Assembly (NCBI RefSeq): GCF_000369405.1
Contig: NZ_KB849999.1
Span: 1-64,000, forward strand
Reading direction: 5' to 3'
Source of the DNA: Acinetobacter sp. ANC 3929
Lineage (GTDB): Bacteria; Pseudomonadota; Gammaproteobacteria; Pseudomonadales; Moraxellaceae
DNA: 64,000 bases
The position numbers and the translations under genes are program-made. The notes below the pieces were generated by a model. It worked only from the letters and a program-made list of their open reading frames with translations. It searched no databases and was not told the origin of the DNA. Shown here piece after piece: positions 45,976-54,876 of this stretch (the first letter of the stretch is position 1; each line of letters opens with the position of its first letter).

Positions 45976-46032
45976 TCCCCTTATTGTTATTTCCCTTAAA
46001 TTCTCGCTTTGTTCAAAGAGAGCTCGGGAGAA

Positions 46033-47061
46033 TTATTGAATTACATTGAGCATCAATTGTTGAAATTTCTGATATTGCGGCATGGTCATGGTGCGTAAGT
46101 GCCCGCGTAATGCTGGAATATCATGGATTTCACTGCGTTTACTGGCGGTTTGGAAAAGATTTTGTTCGCCTATGTAACACAGGATTTGCTCTTCATGATG
46201 ATAAATTAAATCACCTGTAAAATGTTGAAAAAAATCATGTAATTTTAAAGTCAGACTTGGACTGATTTCTTTCGCTAACTGGTGTTGATTCAAGCCAAAA
46301 ATATTCAATTCTTGATTAATCAAAATATCACTGCTTTGCCATGAACTGGTATACGGTTCAAAAAAACGAGAACGCTGATTACTCACGGCAATACCAAGGG
46401 CGGGCATTTGAAAAATAAAAGCGCCCCACAAATCCTTATGGATCTCTTTGACGATATTTTTATCGTTACTTTGGTCTGGAAGAATCGGTATTTCACTGAC
46501 ATAGTGATATTGGAACAGTAACACCTGATGGTCGGTTGTGCCATCGTTCCATGTGGTAGACGCATATTGGGTAATCTCGTTCGATTCATTGCCACGATTA
46601 AACAGCGGGAAATGCTGTTTTAACTTACTCAGGACCAAGAGGGGTTGGGCTTGAATGGGTAAATAAGCAGGCAATTGCTGGAACTGCAAACCATAACGTA
46701 ATACGGTCATTCGTTCTTCTAAATAACGAATCACCCGTATTAATGGTTCTTGTGGTTCATAAAGTAAATAGGCTAGAAAACCTGTCAAAAATGCGCCGAG
46801 CAGACTCCAGATATATTGAATATGTGGATGGAAAAAATAGCCAAACACCAAGGTTCCAATACTGATGAGCGCTAATAAGTAGGGCAGCACATTAAAAAAA
46901 CGCAGGCTATGATCGTCACGCCACGGATGCAAGGCATCTAACAAGTCTTGATCCGTATGCGATTTTTGCCCTGCCTCCCAAAGCCGAGCAATATTATGAA
47001 AAACCTGCGCATTTTTTTTACGTCGGATATGCAGTGCTTGTTGTACAGTATCGATCGGCAT
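46033..47061 (-). CDS. DUF3137-like membrane protein
   Basis: Two adjacent membrane segments (FNVLPYLLALISIGTLVFGYFF and IWSLLGAFLTGFLAYLLY) divide a basic N-terminus from a large soluble C-terminal part. That part has GLQFQQLPAYLP, VLLFQYHYVSEIPI and an ITQYASTTWNDGTTDH segment in place of the usual DUF3137 ligand region. Proteins of this type are often encoded next to LemA, as here (57 bp apart). Function unknown. Confidence 0.75.
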   Translation of the reverse strand: MPIDTVQQALHIRRKKNAQVFHNIARLWEAGQKSHTDQDLLDALHPWRDDHSLRFFNVLPYLLALISIGTLVFGYFFHPHIQYIWSLLGAFLTGFLAYLLYEPQEPLIRVIRYLEERMTVLRYGLQFQQLPAYLPIQAQPLLVLSKLKQHFPLFNRGNESNEITQYASTTWNDGTTDHQVLLFQYHYVSEIPILPDQSNDKNIVKEIHKDLWGAFIFQMPALGIAVSNQRSRFFEPYTSSWQSSDILINQELNIFGLNQHQLAKEISPSLTLKLHDFFQHFTGDLIYHHEEQILCYIGEQNLFQTASKRSEIHDIPALRGHLRTMTMPQYQKFQQLMLNVIQ

Positions 47062-47234
47062 GGAATTAATGGGTTCATTATAATTGGTCTGTATTATTTT
47101 AATTATGCGTTAAATTTCAGAAACTAAGAAGCCTATAATCTAAATCTGACGGTCTTTTTTTATTTTAATAAATAGCCGTCTATTTGAGGTTTTGAGGGGA
47201 TAGGCTAAACCGTGATTTAGCCTATTGATCCATT

Positions 47235-48272
47235 TTAAGCGTTGAGTTTGTCCACTAACATCGCATCGCCATAACTAAAGAAGCGATAACGTTGTTCTAC
47301 TGCATGAGTATAAGCAGCCAAGATATTATCCCGATTCGATAATGCTGAAACCAGCATCAACAAGGTCGATTCAGGCAGATGGAAGTTGGTAATCAAACGA
47401 TCCACGATACAGAACTGATAACCTGGATAGATAAAGATTTGTGTATCACCTGTCCAAGCTGCAATCTTTCCTTGATTGGCTTGTGCTGCACTTTCCAGGG
47501 CGCGGGTCGCCGTGGTTCCAACTGCAATGACTTTATTACCGCGTGCTTTAGTTTCCAAAATCAGGTCAATGGTCGCTTGCGGAACATCACACCATTCACT
47601 GTGCATAATGTGATTGGTAATATCCGCAGTGCGTACAGGCATAAACGTTCCTGCACCAACATGCAAGGTTACAAAGGTTTTTTGCACGCCTTTAGCAGCT
47701 AATTTTTCTAATAAGCCTTGGTCGAAATGCAGACTGGCTGTTGGCGCAGCGACACTGGCAATTTTCTCAGGATCGTGGAACACGGTTTGATAACGCTCAG
47801 TATCAATCTCTTCGGCTTCACGGTTGAAATAAGGCGGAATCGGGAGTTGACCGTATTGATCCAGTACCGACAAAATCGGTTGTGAAAACTTCACCACAAA
47901 CAGATTTTCATGGCGACCTTGTACGGTGACAGGAACAGCATCTTCACCGATATACAGTTCTGCGCCTGCTTTAGGTGAGTTGCTTGATTTGATATGGCAA
48001 TGGGCAGTGTGGGTATCCAACATGCGTTCAACCAGAACTTCGATTGCACCACCTGTGGCACGTTTGCCTTTTAAGCGAGCTTTCATGACTTTGGTGTCAT
48101 TCAGTACCAGCAAATCGCCGTCTTCGAGTAGGTCGAGAATATCGGTAAACGCGTGGTCGTGATATTGGCCTTGGGCATCGATATGCAGCAGGCGAGACGC
48201 GCTACGGCTGTCTAATGGGTAGCGAGCAATAAGTTCATCGGGGAGATCAAACGAAAAGTCGGAGAGTTGCAT
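47235..48272 (-). CDS. queA: S-adenosylmethionine:tRNA ribosyltransferase-isomerase
   Basis: QueA adds the ribosyl part of SAM to preQ1-modified tRNA to form epoxyqueuosine. It shows [20 protein letters not shown], the [14 protein letters not shown] core, [11 protein letters not shown] and [20 protein letters not shown] use the ATG at 48272 (MQLSDF); 16 more in-frame residues upstream are not part of the family. Its promoter lies between it and the divergent tRNA-Leu gene. Confidence 0.96.
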   Translation of the reverse strand: MQLSDFSFDLPDELIARYPLDSRSASRLLHIDAQGQYHDHAFTDILDLLEDGDLLVLNDTKVMKARLKGKRATGGAIEVLVERMLDTHTAHCHIKSSNSPKAGAELYIGEDAVPVTVQGRHENLFVVKFSQPILSVLDQYGQLPIPPYFNREAEEIDTERYQTVFHDPEKIASVAAPTASLHFDQGLLEKLAAKGVQKTFVTLHVGAGTFMPVRTADITNHIMHSEWCDVPQATIDLILETKARGNKVIAVGTTATRALESAAQANQGKIAAWTGDTQIFIYPGYQFCIVDRLITNFHLPESTLLMLVSALSNRDNILAAYTHAVEQRYRFFSYGDAMLVDKLNA

Positions 48273-48399
48273 ACATCTAAAACATTGCAAAAATTGGGCG
48301 TAGTATAGTCTTTTTTGCATTTTCTCGCTGAGTTCGCGTGTTTATAAGCAGAAAAATATCTGAATGATTTAAAAGTGAGCAATAAGCGATAGTTAGTGT

Positions 48400-48427
48400 T
48401 TGACAATAAAATCAAACAGGTTATTAT
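48400..48427 (+). promoter_or_regulatory. Promoter of tRNA-Leu
   Basis: TTGACA (48400-48405) and TATTAT (48422-48427) with 16 bp between them lie 24 bp before the tRNA. Confidence 0.65.
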
Positions 48428-48451
48428 ACGCAACACAAAGCATCGCACTCT

Positions 48452-48539
48452 TCCCGAGGTGGTGAAATTGGTAGACGCGGCGGACTCAAAATCCGCTGTC
48501 AGAGATGACGTGTCGGTTCGAGTCCGACCCTCGGGACCA
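48452..48539 (+). tRNA. tRNA-Leu (anticodon CAA)
   Basis: An 88-nt class II tRNA. The acceptor arms TCCCGAG and CTCGGGA pair and CCA is encoded. The anticodon stem GCGGA/TCCGC holds the loop CTCAAAA, so the anticodon is CAA. The long variable arm (TGTCAGAGATGACG) and GGTTCGAGTCC T-arm fit tRNA-Leu. The prophage integrase starts about 185 bp downstream, so the 3' end is the likely attachment site. Confidence 0.95.
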
Positions 48540-48563
48540 AGCGAAAGCTTACACAGATTATTC

Positions 48564-48605
48564 AAAGCCCCAAGCCTTATATATCAAAGGCTTGGGGCTT
48601 TGTCG
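48564..48605 (+). terminator. Strong terminator behind tRNA-Leu
   Basis: AAAGCCCCAAGCCTT (48564-48578) and AAGGCTTGGGGCTTT (48587-48601) form a perfect 15-bp stem. It lies between tRNA-Leu and the integrase gene. Confidence 0.88.
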
Positions 48606-48724
48606 TTTCTGGCGTTTGAGTTTTTTTCGGGTATTTCTAGGGTTTTTCGGGTATATATTTCCACACATTTTCCACATTAAATTTTTGTGGATTTATTTTA
48701 GGAAATTAGGGACTTGGTGCAGAT

Positions 48725-49795
48725 ATGAGTTTGTCTGTTTATCAGCAAGCGAACGGCTCTTGGCGAGCTGATTTGCGAGTTTTAAATGTTCGTTGCAGCA
48801 AAGTTAGAAAAACAAAAACAGAAGTGCTGAAATGGGCGATGGAAAAAGAGCGAGATATTCTTTTGAATAACTCGACTGAAGAAGCTTTAAAAAGAAAAAT
48901 TGTTTTGACCGTTCATGAGGCTTTAACTCGTTACTCCAATGAAGTTTCACACTATAAAAAAACTGGAAAGAAAGAAGCGCAGCGGATTAAATATTTTCAG
49001 CAGCATTTGCCGAATGTTGATTGGCCATTGGTAAATTTTCAGTCGGATTATTTGGCTCAGTATCGTGACGCTATGATGAATCGTTCAATCAAGCCTTTGA
49101 AGGCGAGTTCAGTGCGTCGTGACTTTTCTACATTGTCGTCATTTTTCTCTTGGTGTATAGAGAAAAAATGGATTAAGCATAATCCTGTGGCAGAAGTGAA
49201 GTTACCACCAAAACCTACTAACCGTGAACGTCGTATCGAGTTAGATGAAGTTGAGAGAATGTTGGCTGCTTTAAAATATGTTCCTGGTTCTGTACCTACC
49301 ACTAAGTCTCAGGAAGTCGCTTTAATTTGGCTGATTGCGATGGCTACGGGTATGCGCTCAGGTGAAATAGTGAATCGGGTACCTAGAGAAGTTTTATTGA
49401 GTAAGCAGCAGATCCTGTTGCCTGATACCAAGAATGGTTCGTCAAGGACAGTTCCATTGGATAATTTTGCGGTTCATCTTTGGTCACTGGCAATGAAGAT
49501 TGATCGTAAAGCATCACCTAAAGTCTTCACTGTTTCTGACTCTTCAAGAGATACGTTGTTTAGAAAGGCGAGGAAGCAAGCAGGCTTGGAACATGCAGAT
49601 TTAACTTTTCATGATTCAAGGCATGAAGCTGCGAGTTTGATGGCGAAACGAATTAAAAATGCACTCACACTTTGTAAGATATTTGGTTGGAAAGATCCAA
49701 AGTTTGCTTTGGTTTATTATAATCCAACCAATGATGAGATTGTTCATGAATTGAATCAATCTGAAGGATTAAGAAATTCATTTAACAAAGTTTAA
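48725..49795 (+). CDS. int: prophage tyrosine integrase
   Basis: A 356-residue site-specific recombinase. It has an N-terminal arm-binding part, a SAM-like core-binding domain (LAQYRDAMMNRSIKPLKASS), and the catalytic domain with Arg in ATGMRSGEIV, HDSRHEAASLMA, and Tyr in ALVYYNPTNDE near the end. It follows tRNA-Leu(CAA) at once and reads away from it, as typical for integration at a tRNA 3' end. The left attachment site should lie in or just after the tRNA; the right one is beyond the window. Confidence 0.94.
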   Translation: MSLSVYQQANGSWRADLRVLNVRCSKVRKTKTEVLKWAMEKERDILLNNSTEEALKRKIVLTVHEALTRYSNEVSHYKKTGKKEAQRIKYFQQHLPNVDWPLVNFQSDYLAQYRDAMMNRSIKPLKASSVRRDFSTLSSFFSWCIEKKWIKHNPVAEVKLPPKPTNRERRIELDEVERMLAALKYVPGSVPTTKSQEVALIWLIAMATGMRSGEIVNRVPREVLLSKQQILLPDTKNGSSRTVPLDNFAVHLWSLAMKIDRKASPKVFTVSDSSRDTLFRKARKQAGLEHADLTFHDSRHEAASLMAKRIKNALTLCKIFGWKDPKFALVYYNPTNDEIVHELNQSEGLRNSFNKV

Positions 49796-49890
49796 AATTT
49801 GGTGTTGAAAAATGAAGTTGGAGCCATAAATAAGAATTATAAAATTAGAAATTAATTTTAAAATCTAAACACTTAATTAAAGAGCATCTT

Positions 49891-50427
49891 ATGACTACCC
49901 AAATTTATGGAAATATACAGCATTTTAAAGATCAGATTGATGAATGGAAAAACGTTGTAACTGAAAAACTAGCTTTTTACTCTAATCTTATTGATGATGC
50001 TTTTGCCCATTTTAATGATACCAACAATAGTGCTGACTATCAGAGTGTTGAGAAAATTGATAATAGACATTCCTTAGAAAGTTTAACTTCAGAGAAAAAT
50101 ATCGCTAATATAAAAATAGCTGAGATAAAAGATTTAGTAGTACAGATTTCGCAAGACGGAGTATTAAAGTTTGAAAATCTGTATGCTATTTCATTCGATG
50201 AAAGTGGTACAACGGATGCGTTTGAAGATTTAATCGCACATCAAATATGGATTGAAGTCCGAATGAATGAGTTTTTAGGTTCAATGAATAATTATGAGTA
50301 TGATTATGTTGAAGGCTACAAAAATTTTAAAAGCAAAAACTCGCTATCTTCACTATTCCGTGCAATCAATGACTTACGCCACAGTTACTACCTTGAAAGA
50401 TTACTCAAGTTGACAAAAGATGAATAA
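49891..50427 (+). CDS. hypothetical prophage cargo protein, 178 aa
   Basis: No family recognised. The protein is acidic and mostly helical, with no signal or membrane segment. It reads on the strand of int, opposite to the phage replication operon that follows, and is more AT-rich than core genes. This slot between int and the early genes often carries exclusion or lysogenic conversion genes in P2-like phages, so a role of that kind is possible. It has its own hairpin after the stop. Confidence 0.7.
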   Translation: MTTQIYGNIQHFKDQIDEWKNVVTEKLAFYSNLIDDAFAHFNDTNNSADYQSVEKIDNRHSLESLTSEKNIANIKIAEIKDLVVQISQDGVLKFENLYAISFDESGTTDAFEDLIAHQIWIEVRMNEFLGSMNNYEYDYVEGYKNFKSKNSLSSLFRAINDLRHSYYLERLLKLTKDE

Positions 50428-50439
50428 ACCATTTTTTAG

Positions 50440-50475
50440 ACATCTAATTTTAAAATTCCAATATAAATTAGATGT
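50440..50475. terminator. Bidirectional terminator-like inverted repeat
   Basis: ACATCTAATTT (50440-50450) and AAATTAGATGT (50465-50475) are 11-bp perfect arms between the convergent genes at 49891 and 50478. Confidence 0.72.
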
Positions 50476-50477
50476 GT

Positions 50478-50774
50478 TTAGCGATAATTAATATTTGCCT
50501 TATCAAAAGCCATACCAAAACTAATGACATCCTTAGCTCGCCATCTTGGGACAGTGTGATCGCCAGTTGTTGGTAGATCACGGCTCGGTGGAAAGTAGGG
50601 GTTAGTAATGATATGGCGTTTGGTATAGTCCGCTGAATATTTAAAATATTTAGCTACATCATCGAGATCCCAAAGTTGATGTGCAATTGGGATAATGGGT
50701 TTAGCATCCAGTTGCTGCATCATTCTTAGAATGACTTTTTCTAATAGTTTTTCATTGCTCATTGTTGTGTCCAC
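50478..50774 (-). CDS. small phage DNA-binding protein (excisionase/AlpA-like)
   Basis: The 98-residue protein holds a MerR-like helix-turn-helix in its second half: LWDLDDVAKYFKYSADYTKRHI, then NPYFPPSRDLP and VPRWRAKDVISF. This order of helix, wing and Trp-Arg motif matches small excisionase or AlpA-type proteins. It may act as Cox/Xis or as a regulator of int. The GTG at 50774 overlaps the TAG of the preceding microgene as TAGTG, supporting this start; ATG at 50762 is the alternative. Last gene of the replication operon. Confidence 0.75.
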   Translation of the reverse strand: MDTTMSNEKLLEKVILRMMQQLDAKPIIPIAHQLWDLDDVAKYFKYSADYTKRHIITNPYFPPSRDLPTTGDHTVPRWRAKDVISFGMAFDKANINYR

Positions 50775-50860
50775 TATCGTAAAGTTTCAGATAAGAAATA
50801 AATAGCTCCGCAAAATGATGAGCTACTAATAATAATTGTGGCTTGGGTCATATTTATCAT
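50774..50860 (-). CDS. 28-aa coupled microgene
   Basis: An open frame of 28 codons (MINMTQATIIISSSSFCGAI, then YFLSETLR) exactly fills the gap between primase and the small HTH gene. Its ATG overlaps the primase stop as ATGA and its TAG overlaps the next start as TAGTG. The peptide has a hydrophobic middle. Either it is made as a tiny membrane peptide or it serves only to carry ribosomes forward. Confidence 0.5.
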   Translation of the reverse strand: MINMTQATIIISSSSFCGAIYFLSETLR

Positions 50861-53577
50861 TTTTTTGTTCCTGGTTGTTTAACTTGATTTGGATTTGTAA
50901 AGATCCAGCACTTAATAATCCGCTCGCTTTGGATCGGATTGTCATTGGTGTGATCACCAAGATTTTTGGCATCATCAGCGGGAAATTTATTCGATCTGAC
51001 TGGTTTATTAGCTTCAATAAACTTGTACCGTTTACTTGTTCGCAATAAGTTCCGCATTTCGTTGATGTCTGGTAATGCTTGGAAGTTACGCGCAGCAACT
51101 TTGTAGACTTCATTCAGGTTGATTGCGATATGTGCCTCCGTAGCGTCGTAATGGTTAAGATGGAAATGTACATTTCGGATGCCGTTGAGGTATTCGTATG
51201 CATCCCAAAACTGTTGCACGTATACGTGGTCCATGCCGATTTCGTCTACACGTTTTCTGGCCATGTTCTCAAGCATGTTTTTGGCGTTCTGGATCTCGGT
51301 CGCGCTTATCTCTTTTTTGAGTACATTCTCAGCTAGTGCGTCGATCATTGCTGATACTTGGGCATGACATAACGCTATACGAACGTGAGTGATTCCTTTC
51401 GCGTGGAAGTCGGCTTCGATCTTTTTTAGATTGTTTGTGTACGTCTCTAAAATTTTGTTCTCGTTCTTCAGGCAGTACGTCATATAAGTACAAGCTTCTT
51501 CCAAAGGCATTTGCGACAATCTGGTCGCAATATTCTTTTTCTCTAAGCTTTGCCCTTTAATGTCGACCGATATATGCAGTGTACGAGAGAGGATCGCTTC
51601 AGAGGCTTGGATCGGAGTGTTTTGGCTAATCATTACCGCAGCGCGGAATGGTGGCTCGTATGTTTCATTACCTGCCGTTTTTAAACCTTTGGAGCGAATT
51701 GCTCGACCGTTAAATGCATCTTTTAATTCATCCCATGAAAATTTGGCTTTCTGTCCTGATTGTTGATCATTACGGTCGCCCTCGATGAGTACAATTGGCA
51801 TGTTCGAGGTTTGCGCGAAGTTGCGATAAACTGCCACGCTCGTTGATTTATTAGGGTCAAAACCCTCGTAGGCTTCTCGTCCGCTAAACTTCCATAGCAT
51901 TTCGATTAGTGTTGATTTACCAGATCCAGCCTGACCAACAAACTCAAAGAATGGATAGGATGAATTAATCGAACGGATCTGTTCAGCAAAATACGAGCCA
52001 GTCCACCATGCTAAAAGTATTAATCCGACTTCATTATTTAAGTCGTAGTAATCACGCCACCAAGTTGGTTGGAATTCCTTCTTGTTGTTTAGATGAATAA
52101 TTGGAGTCGAGGCTAAAGTCTTGATCTCCTTTTTATTTGTTTTGAAGTAATCATGTTCGTTCTTGGGGATAACTTGACCTTTATGCACAGCAAATTGATC
52201 GAAGATATAAACATCGTGTTCCTTGCTGTATCCAATGAAGTCGATCGTTTTGACTTCGCGTAAACGTTCTGTTTTGCGCTTAATAAATGTTTCGAGCTGT
52301 TGATCTGATCCAGTCCACATCGCACCAGATAAAACGCCCATAACGCGGGGTTTAAACTTGCTACGTGAGGAAATATGTTCAGGTGTGAACGTTGCTTTAA
52401 CTTCACCCCACGGTGATTGAAGGTGGAAGTAATACCAACTTTCGTCGGTTATCTCGTTCCGTTGGAAATATAGCGGCTCCAGCTGAGCGTTGCAGATTTC
52501 CACGACTGAAGAACTATTTTTTAGTGCTTGAATCTTTTGTTCTTCTTCGGACAATATTGAGCCTTGTCCTTCTTTTGTTGCTTCAAGCACTGTATTAAAT
52601 TTTTTGTAATCCAATTCCCACCAATAGGTGCGGAAACCGTGATTAAAGTAAAACTTCGCAATATTGTAGAAGTTGTAAATCAATAAGCCGGCTTCCTCAG
52701 CTGTTTTTGCGATTTGCAGCTTGCCGTAATGGATATATTTATCCTGGTGTTTCTTTGTGAGCAGATTGTTTTGAAATAGATCATTCCAATCTTGACCGAC
52801 TATAGGTAGAGCAGCTGTGCATAGCCATCCATCTTGTATCGATTGGTCGATCTGTTTAGGTAAAAACTTTTTGCCTGCCTTGTCGTTATCCAAAGCCCAA
52901 ACAAGGCGAGGGCGGTCTTTTTTTAGTTCTTCGCAGCGTGTAGCGATTTGTCGTAGGATCTTGTTTGGATAGTTGCTACTGTTCATGGTACTGATACTGA
53001 TCAGATCCGACTGTGACAATGCAATGCTGTTAAAAATTCCCTCTGTCAGCCATATACTGCCAGCATTACAAAGATCATCTAATGTGTGAACGGTCCAAGA
53101 TAGGCCTTTCCATTCGCCAATAAAATTGGCTTTCATACGTCCAAAACGTTCTGGACGATCAATAAATCTTTCCCAATAAATACCTGGTGCAAGCTCAAAA
53201 CGAACTGTGGCCGTAACTAGACTTTGATTCTTATAGTCGCGGTAAAGTTCTTGCTTGTAGAGGGTTTTAATGTCGTTTATATCGAAGCCCCGAGCGTGTT
53301 GCATATAAGCATCTGCTGAAGCATTTAGGTTTGTTTCTGTTTTAGGGAAATCCTGAGACCAATCTTTGAATAATTCTTCACAGATATCCCTGACGTGTTC
53401 TTTATAAGTACATTTATTGATACGGCCACACTTCACCACCTTTGGGGTAATAGCATGTGTGTACAGTTCCTTTTGATTACACTTAGGGCATACACCGCTA
53501 CGGTACCAGTCGCCTACTTTTTTGAACTTGAAAAGTTGGTTCAGTCTTTCGTCGATTCGACGTTGCAAAATATCCAT
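50857..53577 (-). CDS. phage primase/helicase with Toprim domain
   Basis: A 906-residue replication protein. A zinc finger at the N-terminus has CPKC (about residue 30) and a Cys further on in VKCGRINKC. A Toprim primase core follows, with LVWALDNDKAGKKF near residue 228. The helicase part has a P-loop GQAGSGKST at about residue 548 and VLIEGDRND as Walker B. It should make primers and unwind DNA for phage replication, like P4 alpha-type proteins. It belongs to the minus-strand early operon behind the RHH and Ogr-like genes. Confidence 0.88.
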   Translation of the reverse strand: MDILQRRIDERLNQLFKFKKVGDWYRSGVCPKCNQKELYTHAITPKVVKCGRINKCTYKEHVRDICEELFKDWSQDFPKTETNLNASADAYMQHARGFDINDIKTLYKQELYRDYKNQSLVTATVRFELAPGIYWERFIDRPERFGRMKANFIGEWKGLSWTVHTLDDLCNAGSIWLTEGIFNSIALSQSDLISISTMNSSNYPNKILRQIATRCEELKKDRPRLVWALDNDKAGKKFLPKQIDQSIQDGWLCTAALPIVGQDWNDLFQNNLLTKKHQDKYIHYGKLQIAKTAEEAGLLIYNFYNIAKFYFNHGFRTYWWELDYKKFNTVLEATKEGQGSILSEEEQKIQALKNSSSVVEICNAQLEPLYFQRNEITDESWYYFHLQSPWGEVKATFTPEHISSRSKFKPRVMGVLSGAMWTGSDQQLETFIKRKTERLREVKTIDFIGYSKEHDVYIFDQFAVHKGQVIPKNEHDYFKTNKKEIKTLASTPIIHLNNKKEFQPTWWRDYYDLNNEVGLILLAWWTGSYFAEQIRSINSSYPFFEFVGQAGSGKSTLIEMLWKFSGREAYEGFDPNKSTSVAVYRNFAQTSNMPIVLIEGDRNDQQSGQKAKFSWDELKDAFNGRAIRSKGLKTAGNETYEPPFRAAVMISQNTPIQASEAILSRTLHISVDIKGQSLEKKNIATRLSQMPLEEACTYMTYCLKNENKILETYTNNLKKIEADFHAKGITHVRIALCHAQVSAMIDALAENVLKKEISATEIQNAKNMLENMARKRVDEIGMDHVYVQQFWDAYEYLNGIRNVHFHLNHYDATEAHIAINLNEVYKVAARNFQALPDINEMRNLLRTSKRYKFIEANKPVRSNKFPADDAKNLGDHTNDNPIQSERIIKCWIFTNPNQVKQPGTKK

Positions 53578-53584
53578 GTATTAC

Positions 53585-53968
53585 TCAGATCAATTTCATT
53601 TGTAGGAGGCGATTGCGATAGGTTTGTGCTTGGGCAAGGTCAATTTTCCTTGTCCAGAAAAGAGCGTTTATCGCACCTTCAACAAAGCATTTTTGAAACT
53701 TATCAATATCAGCCTGAAGCTCTAAGCTGCGGAGCTGCATTTCGATTTCGTTTTCCCATGTCTGTCTGGTAAGTGACAGATCAGGGCAAGGGGTGAGGCT
53801 ATTGTGGATAGTGCGAGTGATTTCGAGATCGGCTGCAAAGCTTGCGAGGCAGTCGGGATTCATGCAGCTAACGATTATGTTATGAAGAAGTGGAGACGGC
53901 TTTTTGCGGCTCGTCACATGCATCCTACGGTCACAATGCGGACAGTAGAATCCTATTGATTTACTCAT
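53585..53968 (-). CDS. Ogr/Delta-type zinc-finger protein
   Basis: The motif FYCPHCDRRMHVTSRKKPS, then NIIVSCMNPDCLASFAADLEITRTIHNSLTP (given here in pieces) is that of the Ogr/Delta family, with two Cys pairs binding one zinc. Ogr proteins activate P2-type late promoters through the RNA polymerase alpha subunit. I start at 53968 (MSKSIGF); the frame is open for 20 more codons. It is unusual that the gene lies next to primase and not beside tail gene D, so it may regulate a different set of promoters. Confidence 0.88.
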   Translation of the reverse strand: MSKSIGFYCPHCDRRMHVTSRKKPSPLLHNIIVSCMNPDCLASFAADLEITRTIHNSLTPCPDLSLTRQTWENEIEMQLRSLELQADIDKFQKCFVEGAINALFWTRKIDLAQAQTYRNRLLQMKLI

Positions 53969-54123
53969 GTATTTCCCCGTTATTACTGGACCAAGTGATC
54001 TGTTGCTCCCGACACCACTCACTTGCATATTTTTATTGCTTTACATTCTGTTTCAATTGTTAATCAAATGGTTACATGATCAGCTTTTGTTTCTGTGATG
54101 AGCCAAAAAGTCGTCTCTTATGA

Positions 54124-54294
54124 TTATTTTGAGTTTGAAAGAGTTGATTTTGGCAGTTTTGATTCGACTAGCGATTTGATCCATTCATTAAGTGACATGT
54201 TGCATTTGGCTGCTTCGATGCGAGCTAAACGACGATTTTCTGGTGTGGTTCGAAAACTGATTTGTATTTCTTTTTGAGACTCTTTAGTCGCCAT
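54124..54294 (-). CDS. ribbon-helix-helix (Arc-type) protein, 56 aa
   Basis: Reading the minus strand from the ATG at 54294 gives a 56-residue protein that starts MATKESQKEIQISFRTTPEN and continues with RRLARIEAAKCNMSLNEWIK. A beta strand, then two helices with the MSLNEWIKSLVES pattern, is the fold of Arc/MetJ-type regulators. It is the first gene of the early operon and stands next to the repressor operators, so it is probably an early regulator such as Cro or Cox. It is short and easily missed. Confidence 0.8.
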   Translation of the reverse strand: MATKESQKEIQISFRTTPENRRLARIEAAKCNMSLNEWIKSLVESKLPKSTLSNSK

Positions 54295-54373
54295 TGCAGG
54301 TTTCCTTTTAAGTGACAGTTTTAGACTGTAGTGAAGATAGAACTTTGTTAAGATGGTATATGTTTAAACAGAT

Positions 54374-54423
54374 AATATCCCAATTGGGATATTTAAATAA
54401 CAGGTATATCTCAAATGGTATAT
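54374..54423. promoter_or_regulatory. Repressor operators in the divergent switch region
   Basis: AATATCCCAATTGGGATATT (54374-54393) is a perfect 20-bp palindrome. A second, imperfect copy, ATATCTCAAATGGTATAT, lies at 54406-54423 and covers the start of the XRE gene. A half site TGGTATAT occurs shortly upstream (about 54354). The spacing fits binding by the XRE protein, which could thus block both directions. Confidence 0.75.
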
Positions 54424-54765
54424 GAAAATACCGATCAAAAGGGTGATCGTATTCGTATCGAGCGATCTAGACTTGATTTATCGCAAAGTGAATTTGCATC
54501 CTTAATGAACAAACAAAAGATGGCAGTGTTTCGCTACGAAAAAGGTGAGCGTGTCATGGGGCAAGATGATTTAGAGGCTTTACATTCAAAAGGTGTAGAT
54601 GTTTGGTTCTTACTTACCGGAGAGCGTACTCGTCCTGATCTGCTTTCAGACGATGCAAAAGAACTATTAAAACTTTGGGATCAGGTTGATCCTTCTCAGC
54701 ATGCAACTTTGCTGACTTTAGTAAGAAATTTTGCTGAGAGTTTTGGGGTTAAAAAAAGCGATTAA
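54415..54765 (+). CDS. XRE family repressor
   Basis: The N-terminal HTH is seen in GDRIRIERSRLDLSQSEFAS, then LMNKQKMAVFRYEKGERVMG (about residues 8-50). The rest is a short helical dimer part. It lies divergent from the early operon and is flanked by palindromic operators, one of which overlaps its own start codon, so it should be autoregulated. By position it is the prophage maintenance repressor (C/CI role). Confidence 0.87.
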   Translation: MVYENTDQKGDRIRIERSRLDLSQSEFASLMNKQKMAVFRYEKGERVMGQDDLEALHSKGVDVWFLLTGERTRPDLLSDDAKELLKLWDQVDPSQHATLLTLVRNFAESFGVKKSD

Positions 54766-54876
54766 ACGTTCTTTTGAACGAATAAACACAAGTTCATTCG
54801 TTCAATATTTTTTTATAATAATAAAAATGTTATAAATACATCAAATTAACAATGTTAAATTTATAAGAGTTATTAA

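Noticed and set aside
48396..48771. Two open frames (94 and 88 aa) over tRNA-Leu and its terminator
   Set aside because: They read through the tRNA and the strong hairpin and resemble no protein. Chance frames.
54079..54277. 60-aa plus-strand frame at 54095
   Set aside because: It is antisense to the ribbon-helix-helix gene, which has the better start and a known fold.
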